A DNA stretch of 64,000 bases from Salinicoccus sp. Bachu38. Its GTDB lineage: Bacteria > Bacillota > Bacilli > Staphylococcales > Salinicoccaceae. The stretch is taken from NCBI RefSeq assembly GCF_038561955.2, contig NZ_CP138333.2:1984001-2048000 (forward strand), in the 5' to 3' direction. The notes under the pieces are model-generated. The model was not told the DNA's origin and did not search any database. It was given only the letters and a program-made list of their open reading frames with translations. Positions 43,770-51,801 of the stretch are shown here, piece after piece; positions within the stretch are counted from its first letter, which is position 1, and the number at the start of each line of letters is the position of its first letter. Both the position numbers and the translations under genes were made by a program.

Positions 43770-44284
43770 CAGGAAAGCACCTTCAGATCATCAAACCCAT
43801 ATACCAGTTCGACATGGACCGTGTTGCCGATGGCCGTCTCTTCCTTGCCGATCTTGTGTCCTCCGAGCTTTTCATAGAACCCGCATGCCGGATTGTCTTC
43901 AAGGACCGATATGACCATCTTTTCGAAGCCGCGTTCCAGAAGGTCGGCAGCAACCGCTCCGACCAGCTGCCTGCCTCCACCATTACGTTGGGCGGATTCA
44001 TAGAGGTAGATGGCGTAGAGTTCCCCGTCATACCCGACATATTCGCCTGAACGCTCGGGGCCGCCTATCGCAAAGCCGACAACTTCACCCGAACCGTCTT
44101 CAAGGAGGAATATCGGATTCTCCTCAATCGCACGTGTCCATATTTTTTCACGATCTTCATACTTCAGGTTCTCCAGATAGTCTTCCTCAATGATGCCATG
44201 ATAGGTCGTGCGCCAGCTGTCTACCTGCACTTTCGCAATGGCAGGCGCATCATTGGCATCCGCCTTCCTCAGATTGAATTCCAT
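43769..44284 (-). CDS. GNAT family N-acetyltransferase
   Basis: 171 residues. NLRKADANDAPAIAKVQVDS with WRTTYHGIIEEDYLENL is the typical beginning of the YuiD/PaiA-like acetyltransferase group; AIYLYESAQRNGGGRQLVGA is the acetyl-CoA motif and NPACGFYEKLGGHKIG motif B. Its stop lies against the shared terminator. Starts 22 bases after the stop of ddl, so may be cotranscribed with it. Acceptor unknown. Confidence 0.87.
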   Translation of the reverse strand: MEFNLRKADANDAPAIAKVQVDSWRTTYHGIIEEDYLENLKYEDREKIWTRAIEENPIFLLEDGSGEVVGFAIGGPERSGEYVGYDGELYAIYLYESAQRNGGGRQLVGAVAADLLERGFEKMVISVLEDNPACGFYEKLGGHKIGKEETAIGNTVHVELVYGFDDLKVLS

Positions 44285-44305
44285 ATCTCCATCCCCTTCC
44301 GAAAT

Positions 44306-45367
44306 TTATAATAGGTCCGTCTTCAGGCGGCTGTTCAGCCGGTGGCGTTCAATCGACAGCGTGACCAGCCGGTCCAGAAGTTCGGGATAGCTGATGCCCG
44401 ATGCTTCCAGCAGTTTCGGGTACATGCTGATGCTGGTGAACCCGGGAAGCGTATTGACCTCATTCACGATGACCTCCCCATCATCCGTCAGGAAGACATC
44501 CACCCGCGCCATCCCTTCGCAGTCGAGGGTCCTATAGACGGTGCGGGCAGTCTGGCGTATCTTTTCAGCAGTCGGCTGCTCGAGCCTCGCCGGGATTTCC
44601 AGTGCCGCCCCGCTCTCATCGATGTATTTCGATTCATAGGAGTAGAACTCGGTATTCGCCACGATTTCGCCAGGTACGGAAACGGTCAGATCCGTATTGC
44701 CGAGGACCGAGACTTCGATTTCGCGCCCCTGGACTGCACTTTCGACCATCACTTTCGTATCGAATTCGAATGCCAGGGCGAGGGCTTCATGGAATGACCG
44801 CTCATCCGTCACTTTCGACACACCGACCGAAGAACCCTGGTTCACCGGTTTGATGAACATCGGCAGACCGAGGTCCGCTTCCACTGCGTCGTAGTCCACC
44901 GCGTCCTTTTCCTCATGGCGGAAGACCACCCAGTCGGCCACATTGGTACCCTCAAGCTTCAGGAGGCGCTTTGTCATATCCTTGTCCATGCAGACCGCCG
45001 AACTTCTGACATTGCAGCCGGCGTAAGGGACGCCGATCATTTCAAGCACCCCCTGGACGATGCCGTCCTCCCCGGCCGTACCGTGCAGTATCGGCAGTAC
45101 GGCATCAAAGTGGTGCGTACCCTTTTCGGAGATGAACTGCTGCGATGGCACAATGGAGAGGCGGACGCCGTTGTCCCCATCCGTCAGCGCTTCGATCCGC
45201 TCGGACTGGTCCGCCAGCAGCCACTCCCCCTGCTTTGATATATGGATCAGGTGGATGTTGTACTTGTCCCTATCGAGTGCACCCAGTACACTTTCGGCAG
45301 AACGCATGGATACTTCATGCTCCGTCGACTGTCCACCGTATAAAATTCCTAAATTCAACTTTTCCAT
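44306..45367 (-). CDS. ddl: D-alanine--D-alanine ligase
   Basis: Joins two D-Ala for peptidoglycan precursors; ATP-grasp enzyme of 353 residues. LGILYGGQSTEHEVSMRSAE is the N-terminal signature, LPILHGTAGEDGIVQGVLEM with GVPYAGCNVRSSAVCMDKD the second, and EGMARVDVFLTDDGEVIVNE plus NTLPGFTSISMYPKL the metal/nucleotide motif. FYSYESKYIDESGA has Tyr in the omega-loop position expected for a D-Ala rather than D-lactate ligase, so vancomycin susceptibility at this step is expected. murF, its usual neighbour in staphylococci, is absent. ATG 45367 follows GGGAG. Confidence 0.93.
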   Translation of the reverse strand: MEKLNLGILYGGQSTEHEVSMRSAESVLGALDRDKYNIHLIHISKQGEWLLADQSERIEALTDGDNGVRLSIVPSQQFISEKGTHHFDAVLPILHGTAGEDGIVQGVLEMIGVPYAGCNVRSSAVCMDKDMTKRLLKLEGTNVADWVVFRHEEKDAVDYDAVEADLGLPMFIKPVNQGSSVGVSKVTDERSFHEALALAFEFDTKVMVESAVQGREIEVSVLGNTDLTVSVPGEIVANTEFYSYESKYIDESGAALEIPARLEQPTAEKIRQTARTVYRTLDCEGMARVDVFLTDDGEVIVNEVNTLPGFTSISMYPKLLEASGISYPELLDRLVTLSIERHRLNSRLKTDLL

Positions 45368-45516
45368 GTTAACACTCCCAGGTCGAGATTTTCTATGTTT
45401 GCAAGTCTCCATGAATCATCAATGGAATGGTACTACTATATTATCACAGAGCACCCTCCACTTCCCTCATTTACATGTGCCGGGGGACAAAAAATTCAAC
45501 TGTTCGACGAAATATA

Positions 45517-45545
45517 TTGACAATTCAAAATTTAATTGATAGGAT
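45517..45545 (+). promoter_or_regulatory. sigma-A promoter of the pheA leader transcript
   Basis: Consensus -35 TTGACA (45517-45522), 17-base spacer, and -10 TAGGAT (45540-45545). Transcription would begin near 45552, about 26 bases before the leader peptide start. Confidence 0.75.
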
Positions 45546-45577
45546 TGAACACAACTTAAAGGAATTGGGTGGTTCAT

Positions 45578-45637
45578 ATGGACGGCGTATATTATGGAAC
45601 TCAATTGAATACCTTTTTCTTCAGCTATTTTAGATAG
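45578..45637 (+). CDS. phenylalanine leader peptide of the pheA attenuator
   Basis: A 19-codon frame, MDGVYYGTQLNTFFFSYFR, directly downstream of a strong promoter and upstream of pheA. It carries four Phe and three Tyr codons; three Phe codons are consecutive (45614-45622) with Tyr and Phe just after. GGGTGG at 45567-45572 is a plausible ribosome site, with AAAGGAA a little upstream. This is the pattern of enterobacterial pheL leader peptides, whose translation senses charged tRNA-Phe. No T-box sequence such as AGGGTGGNACCGCG is present. It is too short for ordinary gene finding. Confidence 0.72.
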   Translation: MDGVYYGTQLNTFFFSYFR

Positions 45638-45794
45638 CGTCTATATTCCATCGTGGATATAGGCGGACTGTATCTATGATGGCTGATTTGAATGAAATTT
45701 TCATTCTTGGCCATTTATGAAATCTAAATGGCTGGGATTTTTATTTTTATGGACCATTTGGATTTCTCTTGTAAATAGAGCAGTCCAGATGGTC
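45638..45794 (+). promoter_or_regulatory. attenuator with alternative hairpins upstream of pheA
   Basis: Pairings seen: P1 45638-45649 with 45655-45665 (11 bp, directly after the leader stop); ATGGC 45679-45683 with GCCAT 45710-45714 enclosing GAATGAAA/TTTCATTC; GCCATTTA 45710-45717 with TAAATGGC 45725-45732; ATCTAAATGG 45722-45731 with CCATTTGGAT 45754-45763 (10 bp, one G-U); GACCATTTGGA 45752-45762 with TCCAGATGGTC 45784-45794 (terminator). Neighbouring pairings are mutually exclusive, giving a chain of switchable structures ending in an antiterminator or a terminator. Confidence 0.65.
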
Positions 45795-45805
45795 TTTTAT
45801 TTTAT
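45752..45805 (+). terminator. intrinsic terminator in the pheA leader
   Basis: An 11-bp stem (one G-U) with inner CTCT/AGAG pairing and a TTTTATTTTAT tail, ending about 20 bases before the pheA start, so it must act as an attenuator rather than an end-of-gene signal. Confidence 0.75.
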
Positions 45806-45823
45806 ATATTGGGAGTGGTAAGG

Positions 45824-46675
45824 ATGCTGATCGGATATCAAGGTGTAGAAGGATCATATAGTGAAATGGCGTGCAGGACTTTCGCAGGGGACGGATCATA
45901 TGAAATGAAGGGCTGTCCCACCTTCAAGGCGCTTGTCGACGACCTGATGCGGGACAGGGTCGATTACATCGCCCTGCCCGTCGAAAATTCCACAAGCGGT
46001 CCGATTACTCGGACGATCGACCTGATGAAATACTTGGAAGTGGATGCGGTGGAGGAGATCTATGTCAAGATCGACCATGCACTGATCACCAGGAAACCGG
46101 TGGCAATCGAAGAGCTGACAGAGGTCTATTCCCACCCCGAGGCACTAGAGCAGTGCTATAGCTACCTGAGCAGCCATCCGCATCTCGAAGTCCGTGAATA
46201 TTCGGATACGGCCGACGCGGTCAGGATGGTCAAAGCTTCCGATGACCCGACCGTGGCCGCCATCGCCGGCAGCCATGCCGCCGAGATGTATGGCATGAAC
46301 GTCGCACGTGAAAATATCAGCGACAATCCATATAACACTACACGGTTCCTCTTCTTCAGAAAAGGGGCGAAGCCGCGGCTGAAAAATACGAACAAGACAT
46401 CACTCTACATCGAGACGGACCACAGCACCGGGTCACTGAATGAAATACTCAACATCTTCAGCAGGCACGGCATCAACCTGCTGAACCTGACTTCAAGGCC
46501 GATACAGCATAAGCCATTCTCCTACGGCTTCTTCATCGATGTTGAAAAGGGGACGGACGATACGCTGCACTATGCGCTCGATGATATAGAAAAGGTCAGC
46601 AGGTATATCAACATTCTCGGCACCTATCAGAAAGGGAAGATCCCCTCCTATGAAGGCGTCCTTGTAAACGAATAG
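45824..46675 (+). CDS. pheA: prephenate dehydratase
   Basis: Converts prephenate to phenylpyruvate, the committed step to phenylalanine; 283 residues. Catalytic domain (about 1-180) with LIGYQGVEGSYSEMACRTF, IALPVENSTSGPITRTIDL and the diagnostic NPYNTTRFLFF (Thr172-Thr173). An ACT domain (about 192-265) with TSLYIETDHSTGSLNEILNI and LLNLTSRPIQHKPF (TSRP for the usual ESRP) should give feedback inhibition by Phe. Start ATG 45824 follows GGGAG; the frame upstream through TTG is not used. Expression is likely controlled by the leader peptide attenuator directly upstream. Confidence 0.93.
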   Translation: MLIGYQGVEGSYSEMACRTFAGDGSYEMKGCPTFKALVDDLMRDRVDYIALPVENSTSGPITRTIDLMKYLEVDAVEEIYVKIDHALITRKPVAIEELTEVYSHPEALEQCYSYLSSHPHLEVREYSDTADAVRMVKASDDPTVAAIAGSHAAEMYGMNVARENISDNPYNTTRFLFFRKGAKPRLKNTNKTSLYIETDHSTGSLNEILNIFSRHGINLLNLTSRPIQHKPFSYGFFIDVEKGTDDTLHYALDDIEKVSRYINILGTYQKGKIPSYEGVLVNE

Positions 46676-46733
46676 GTTCACCCTCCCCTTTCTTGTGTAT
46701 AATGAACTCAAATGCACAGGAAAGGGTTTAACT

Positions 46734-47636
46734 ATGAACAACAAAAATGCTCAGAAGCTGATCATGATTTCAATTGGAGGCGCCCTCGCATTTGCGGCAC
46801 TCGGAATCATATGGGGCCTTTATGCAGACAGTCAGATGATCCAGTTCGATGGCTACTACTCTTTCATCAGCGTCCTCCTGTCGATGATGTCGATGATGGC
46901 GCTCCGCTTCATTTCAAAGGAGGACCCGGAACGGTTCCCCTTCGGTAAGGAAAGTTTCATCCCGCTTACCATCGTCATCAAATATTTCGGCATACTGGTC
47001 CTCATCATCATCTCCCTCGTTCAGGCTTTCGTCACCCTGTCCTCGGGCGGCAATGCCATGTCGATGGGATCAGGTGTACTCTATGCACTCATATCAGCCG
47101 TCGGGTGCTACGTTGCCTACGCCTATTTCAAGTCGAAGGGCCACGGTGACGCACTCATCACTGCTGAAATGAACCAGTGGCGCATGGACGCCCTCCTCAG
47201 CATCGGTGTGCTTGCCGGCTTCATCATCGGATGGGTCCTGAGCCTGACTGTTCTGGACGTGCTCGTTCCCTTCATTGATCCGGTCATGGTAATCCTGGTC
47301 GCCGGGTATTTCATCAAAGTGCCCCTGTCCGAACTGTATGCGGCACTCAGGGAACTGCTTGAAATGGCACCGGACCGCCCCATTGCAGAAGCGGTTGAGG
47401 CGCAGGTCGTCCGCATAGGGAAATTTCATGGGTTCGAGGATCATGCCCTCAAGCTGCAGAAAATGGGCACCAAGCTCTACATCGAAGTAGACTTCATCGT
47501 CCCGCCGGAAAATGACCTCACCATACTGGAGCAGGACCGGATCCGCCATGAACTGAAAAGCGGGCTCCGGGGACTCACACTCGATCCGTGGACCACAGTC
47601 GTATTTACACACGAAAGACAGCAAAAATCCCGATGA
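46734..47636 (+). CDS. cation diffusion facilitator family transporter
   Basis: 300 residues: six membrane helices followed by a C-terminal cytosolic metal-sensing domain (from about 205). IQFDGYYSFISVLLSMMSMM is the TM2 signature with the metal Asp, and ALITAEMNQWRMDALLSIGV is the TM5 segment where classical CDF proteins have HxxxD; here it is NQWRMD, as in the predicted Co/Zn/Cd carriers of the COG3965 group. Metal specificity is therefore uncertain. AAAGGG precedes ATG 46734. Convergent with the RND gene. Confidence 0.83.
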   Translation: MNNKNAQKLIMISIGGALAFAALGIIWGLYADSQMIQFDGYYSFISVLLSMMSMMALRFISKEDPERFPFGKESFIPLTIVIKYFGILVLIIISLVQAFVTLSSGGNAMSMGSGVLYALISAVGCYVAYAYFKSKGHGDALITAEMNQWRMDALLSIGVLAGFIIGWVLSLTVLDVLVPFIDPVMVILVAGYFIKVPLSELYAALRELLEMAPDRPIAEAVEAQVVRIGKFHGFEDHALKLQKMGTKLYIEVDFIVPPENDLTILEQDRIRHELKSGLRGLTLDPWTTVVFTHERQQKSR

Positions 47637-47655
47637 CGGTGTCATCGGGATTTTT
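47623..47655. terminator. bidirectional terminator
   Basis: AAAAATCCCGATGAC-GGT-GTCATCGGGATTTTT between the CDF and RND genes; its left arm includes the CDF stop region. Confidence 0.9.
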
Positions 47656-47664
47656 CAGTCCGTT

Positions 47665-50600
47665 CTAGCTGTTCCTGTACCTCAGCTTGTAGTAGAGGTA
47701 GTACAGGCTTGGTGTTGCTATCATGGAGAGTATTGTGGAGAATGCAATACCCGCGATGACTGTTACAGCAAGCGGCACGAACAACACGTCGCCGCTGAAT
47801 GCCACCGGTGTCAGTGCGATGATGCTCGTGATGGTCGTCAGCAGGATCGGCTTGAAGCGGGCACGCCCACTTTCATATATCGCTTCGTGTATGTCGAATG
47901 CATCGCTCTTCCTTCGGGCTTCTATGAAATCGAGGAGTACGATTGCATTCCTGACGACGATACCCGACAGCGAGACCATCCCCATGATGCCGAGGAAACT
48001 GATCGGTGTCTGCGTGACGAACAGTCCGATGATACCGCCGCTGATCGCAAGGAAGATGCTGAATACGATGATCAGCGGCATGACGATGGAGTTGAATTCT
48101 ATCGCTATGACCAGATACACCAATATGAGTATGATGCCGAACAGTATGCTGATCTCAACGAAGAAGTCCGTCTGGTCGGATGTTTCCCCGCCGATGACCA
48201 TTTCACTCGACTCCGGCAGTTCCCCACGGAACTCTTCAATCTTCTCTTCTGCAGCCGCTTCATCGTCTGCATAGACTTTAAGTTCCACCATGCGGTCTCC
48301 ATCAGTATGATGGATGTACTTGGAACTTTCCGTCTCCGTCTCTTCGACAAAGTCGGTAAGCAGGAATGTTTCCGGCTGTTCCCCGGTCATCTTGATGATC
48401 TCCACATCTTCGACGCTGTAGTCGTTGGAATACTTCAGTGTCGTTCCCCGGTTTTCACCATCGACGATGATGCCCTGGATCGGTATGCCCTCAGACAGCA
48501 TGTTCAGTTCGTTCTTCACCTGGGAGATGGAAATGCCATTCTCTTCAAGTGCATCGTAATCGATGCTGTAGTTGACGGTGGGCACCAGATCTCCGATATT
48601 CGTCGTCACCAGGGCACCCTCGTCCTCAAGCGTGCTCTGGAGGCGGTTGGCCTCGGCATTGAGCTGCTCGAGGTCTGATTCATAAAGCTCCACTGTGATC
48701 GGCGCACCGGCCGGCGGACCCTGGATGATCGTCTCCATGAATACCGTTGCTTCCGGGAAGGCTTCCCTCACCGGCGCTTCAAACTGGTCGATCGTTTCGG
48801 AAGCACTGATCTGTTCCTTATCGATCTGGAGTGCAATCTGTGCTGTATTGGAGCCCGTCTGGTCGAGCGATGCACCGAACAGGTTCGGCAGCCCCGTGCC
48901 TGTAAACAGGGAGGCCGCTTCCACGTGCGGCATTTCATCCAGCATGTAGTCCAGCACTGCGTTCGCATCTTCATGCGTCTGTTCGATCGTCTGGTCCTCA
49001 TCGAAGATCAGATCGACGGTCACTTCCGAACGGTCCGCTTCCGGGAAGAATTCGAACGGTGTGAACCGTATCAGCCCGAGTGACAGCACGCCGATGACGA
49101 GTACCGTAAGGAATGTGATGAGCGGCCGTCTGATGATTGCAGGGAGTACCCTGTCTGCGTACAGATTGCCGCCTTTTGTAAACAGTTTGCCCAGCAGACC
49201 CGGATTCTCCGGCACTTTTTTGCGTTTGAGCAGATATCTCGCTGCCGGGACGAATGTCAGTGCCAGCACCGTCGATACGACCATCGTCGTGATCAGTATG
49301 CTCGGCAGTGCCTTGATGAAGTCCCCGTTCGCACCAGAGAGGAGCAGCAGCGGCGAGAAGGTGAATACGATTGCCAAGGTGGAGGCGACGACGGATGGTG
49401 CGACTTCCTTCACACCGTTATAGACGCCATCCAGACGGTCATCCCCCAGGGCGAACCTCCTTTCGATGTTGTCGTTGACCACGATCGAATCATCCACCAG
49501 TATACCGAGTGCGATGATCAGTCCGATGACCGAAATCTGGTTCAGGTCCACACCGAACCATGGTACCGGAATAAGTCCGATGATGACGGACAGGACCACC
49601 GTCGTCATCACAGTGATCGACCCGAACAGGGACAGGCCGAGGGAGGCACTGATGATGACGGCAATCAGTGCGAGGGCCAGTGACATATAGAGGCCGACGA
49701 ATATATCCTCCACATTCTCCCTTTCGGAAGAGATTGTCGTGACATCGATGGAATCAGGGAGGCCGGATATGCCATCATCCATGACCGCTTCGACATCCTC
49801 TGATACGGAAGGGACGTCCTCACCGCTCGACAGGAAGACGGTAAAAGAAATCGCCGGCTCCCCTTCATACTCTACGATATCTTCCGGGGCGCCCGTGGTC
49901 TCCGTCATTTCCGCAATATCGGCAAGCGGGGTGCTCCCCTGGCCGACCCTGACCTGCTCGAGGACCGAAAGCGGTGTTTCATCCTGGAAGGACAGGCGGA
50001 TGATATTGCCGTCCTCCTCCTCCTGGCCAAGGATGACCGGATTCAGTGAGGCCTCTATTTCGCTGAGTATTTCATTCGGATTGACCTGGGCTTCCGCCAT
50101 GGTGTCCCGGTCCAGATTGATTTCATACTCCTGATCGGTGTAGCCTTTGACGGTGACACCGCTGATGCCCTCCATCTGGGAGACTTCCCGTTCAAGGTCC
50201 TCCAGGTCACTTCTTATTTCATCCAGGTCTTCCCGTCCATTGCCATGGAACTGGTAGCTCAGCAGCGGGAATGTGTTGCTGATGGACTGGACTTCAGGTT
50301 CAGCAGCATTCTCCGGCAGGTCGCCGGAAAGGTCGCCGACGAGATTGTTCACTTCATTCAGGACGTCCTTCGTTTCCACCGCATTCGAAACTTCCAATGT
50401 CAGGACCGAAACATCATCCTGGGAAACCGAGGATACGCTGTCGATCCCGTCCACACTGAATATTTCCGCTTCGATGATCTCCGTGATGTTGGATTCGACA
50501 TCACTCTTGTCGGCCCCCGGCCAGGCTGTCGTTACGTTCACCAGATTGACCTGGGTCTCCGGTATTTCACGCTGCTCGATCGTTAGAAATGTATAGATGC

Positions 50601-50676
50601 CAAAGACTGAAATTGCAAATACCATGATGATGAACAGGAGGCTGCGCTCCATGATCATCCCGAATGCTTTCTTCAT
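47665..50676 (-). CDS. RND efflux transporter, SwrC/AcrB-like
   Basis: 1003 residues, two pseudo-repeated halves of six helices with large extracytoplasmic loops. N-terminus MKKAFGMIMERSLLFIIMVF; the proton-relay aspartates are in ALGILVDDSIVVNDNIERRF; GPPAGAPITVELYESDLEQL is the PN/PC porter motif; ISGGIIGLFVTQTPISFLGI and GIVVRNAIVLLDFIEARRK close it. Like B. subtilis SwrC it has no adaptor or outer-membrane partner gene, as fits a Gram-positive. Substrates in SwrC include surfactin; here unknown. AGAGGAAATT precedes ATG 50676. Confidence 0.93.
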   Translation of the reverse strand: MKKAFGMIMERSLLFIIMVFAISVFGIYTFLTIEQREIPETQVNLVNVTTAWPGADKSDVESNITEIIEAEIFSVDGIDSVSSVSQDDVSVLTLEVSNAVETKDVLNEVNNLVGDLSGDLPENAAEPEVQSISNTFPLLSYQFHGNGREDLDEIRSDLEDLEREVSQMEGISGVTVKGYTDQEYEINLDRDTMAEAQVNPNEILSEIEASLNPVILGQEEEDGNIIRLSFQDETPLSVLEQVRVGQGSTPLADIAEMTETTGAPEDIVEYEGEPAISFTVFLSSGEDVPSVSEDVEAVMDDGISGLPDSIDVTTISSERENVEDIFVGLYMSLALALIAVIISASLGLSLFGSITVMTTVVLSVIIGLIPVPWFGVDLNQISVIGLIIALGILVDDSIVVNDNIERRFALGDDRLDGVYNGVKEVAPSVVASTLAIVFTFSPLLLLSGANGDFIKALPSILITTMVVSTVLALTFVPAARYLLKRKKVPENPGLLGKLFTKGGNLYADRVLPAIIRRPLITFLTVLVIGVLSLGLIRFTPFEFFPEADRSEVTVDLIFDEDQTIEQTHEDANAVLDYMLDEMPHVEAASLFTGTGLPNLFGASLDQTGSNTAQIALQIDKEQISASETIDQFEAPVREAFPEATVFMETIIQGPPAGAPITVELYESDLEQLNAEANRLQSTLEDEGALVTTNIGDLVPTVNYSIDYDALEENGISISQVKNELNMLSEGIPIQGIIVDGENRGTTLKYSNDYSVEDVEIIKMTGEQPETFLLTDFVEETETESSKYIHHTDGDRMVELKVYADDEAAAEEKIEEFRGELPESSEMVIGGETSDQTDFFVEISILFGIILILVYLVIAIEFNSIVMPLIIVFSIFLAISGGIIGLFVTQTPISFLGIMGMVSLSGIVVRNAIVLLDFIEARRKSDAFDIHEAIYESGRARFKPILLTTITSIIALTPVAFSGDVLFVPLAVTVIAGIAFSTILSMIATPSLYYLYYKLRYRNS

Positions 50677-50734
50677 CCAATTTCCTCTTTCCTGAGTGTT
50701 TATGCTTCTTCAAGCCCTGTGTATCATACAACTT

Positions 50735-50761
50735 AAAAATGAAGCCTGTCAGAAGACAGAC
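50735..50761 (-). terminator. weak terminator between the 51-residue gene and the RND gene
   Basis: On the minus strand GTCTGTC-TTCT-GACAGGC (7 bp, one G-U) is followed by TTCATTTTT. It may separate the small gene from the pump, or allow partial read-through. Confidence 0.45.
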
Positions 50762-50765
50762 TCCA

Positions 50766-50921
50766 TCACAATTCACTGCTGTAGCTGAAATAGACGCCCA
50801 CAACAAATAATAGGAATGCCGCGATATAGCCCAGAACTGCATATTGATCCGGTACGACCGTCTGCAGGCCGACCATGGTCAGAAACCCCAGCAGATAGCA
50901 TATGCCTGCTGCATACTTCAT
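50766..50921 (-). CDS. small two-helix membrane protein, 51 residues
   Basis: Starts MKYAAGICYLLGFLTMVGLQ, continues with a short polar stretch VVPDQYA and a second helix LGYIAAFLLFVVGVYFSY. GGGGG lies about seven bases before ATG 50921. Clear membrane character and a ribosome site argue for a real gene below common size cut-offs. It is 89 bases upstream of the RND pump gene on the same strand. Family not recognised. Confidence 0.6.
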   Translation of the reverse strand: MKYAAGICYLLGFLTMVGLQTVVPDQYAVLGYIAAFLLFVVGVYFSYSSEL

Positions 50922-50961
50922 TTCAAATCCCCCAACTCCGCTGCCTGCCCCTGTGCCGCCA

Positions 50962-51030
50962 TTACAGTATGAGTGACAGTATGAACAGCACGATCAGGAC
51001 GACTACAACGATATAGATGATGTTTCTCAT
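50962..51030 (-). CDS. 22-residue single-helix microprotein
   Basis: MRNIIYIVVVVLIVLFIL is followed by SLIL and stop: a basic N-terminus and one membrane helix with nothing else. GGAGGAGGT lies seven bases before ATG 51030, among the best ribosome sites in the window, which is the main reason to believe it is translated. 40 bases upstream of the 51-residue protein. Similar in kind to known single-helix regulatory peptides, but no family match can be made by eye. Confidence 0.6.
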   Translation of the reverse strand: MRNIIYIVVVVLIVLFILSLIL

Positions 51031-51103
51031 GTTCTACCTCCTCCGGATACGCAATTAGTACACTATACCCGGAGATTGGAAGAAATAGCACCCAGGAATC
51101 AAT

Positions 51104-51682
51104 TTATTCGTCCGTTTCAAGCCATATCGTCTTTTCCTGGAACGGAGTACGCTTTGCATTGTCCTTCACCACGTCGGGTTCGCCGAGGAATACAAGACCC
51201 AGGATCTCCTCCTGCTCATCCAGTCTGAAGTACTCCTTGACCTTCGGCGTATTGTATATCGGTCCGCTCCTCCATATCGAGCCGAGACCCATTTCGTGTG
51301 CGGCAAGAAGCATATTCTGCGTCGCCGCTGCCACCGCACAGACATCTTCGGTGTAGATTGCTTTTGGGTTATCATCCGGCGAGAGTGCCACGACGATGAC
51401 CGTCGGTGCGGCAAAAGGCTTTCTGCTGATCTTTTCTATCCGCTTCATCCCCGCCTCGGATTCCGGGTCCTCGACACGGCCATGTGCCACTTCCTTCAGG
51501 ACACGGGAAAGCGGCTTTCTGCCCTCTCCGCTGAGCACGAAGAATTTCCATGGTTCCGTATGATGGTGGTTCGGTGCCCATGTGGCCGCTTCGAGCATCC
51601 TTTCAATCTTGTCCCGCTCCACCGGGGTGTCCTTAAGCTTGGGGATGCTGCGCCGATTCTTTATTGCTTCAAAAACTTCCAT
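51104..51682 (-). CDS. nitroreductase family protein
   Basis: 192 residues of the FMN-binding nitroreductase fold. AIKNRRSIPKLKDTPVERDK is the N-terminal FMN motif, AATWAPNHHHTEPWKFFVLS the second, and MLLAAHEMGLGSIWRSGPIY with EILGLVFLGEPD the third. This resembles the YdjA/YfhC-type single-domain reductases. The second in-frame ATG (51682) is eight bases after AGGAG and is preferred over ATG 51688. Substrate unknown; another flavin oxidoreductase among several in the window. Confidence 0.9.
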   Translation of the reverse strand: MEVFEAIKNRRSIPKLKDTPVERDKIERMLEAATWAPNHHHTEPWKFFVLSGEGRKPLSRVLKEVAHGRVEDPESEAGMKRIEKISRKPFAAPTVIVVALSPDDNPKAIYTEDVCAVAAATQNMLLAAHEMGLGSIWRSGPIYNTPKVKEYFRLDEQEEILGLVFLGEPDVVKDNAKRTPFQEKTIWLETDE

Positions 51683-51801
51683 TTCCATTGCTCCTATACT
51701 ATGTATTATAATGACTAATTATAGGTTACCAAACTTTGATGATGCTTTACAAAGCAAATGACAATAATTATCAATTACATTAGCCAGAAGGAGGCCGCAT
51801 T

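Noticed and set aside
45427-45633. 68-codon plus-strand frame in the pheA upstream region, ending in a Leu/Phe-rich stretch
   Set aside because: It starts before the predicted promoter and has no ribosome site; the Phe codons are better explained by the 19-codon frame at 45578.
45552-45823. T-box riboswitch upstream of pheA
   Set aside because: I looked for the AGGGTGGNACCGCG bulge sequence and the usual stem I layout and found neither.
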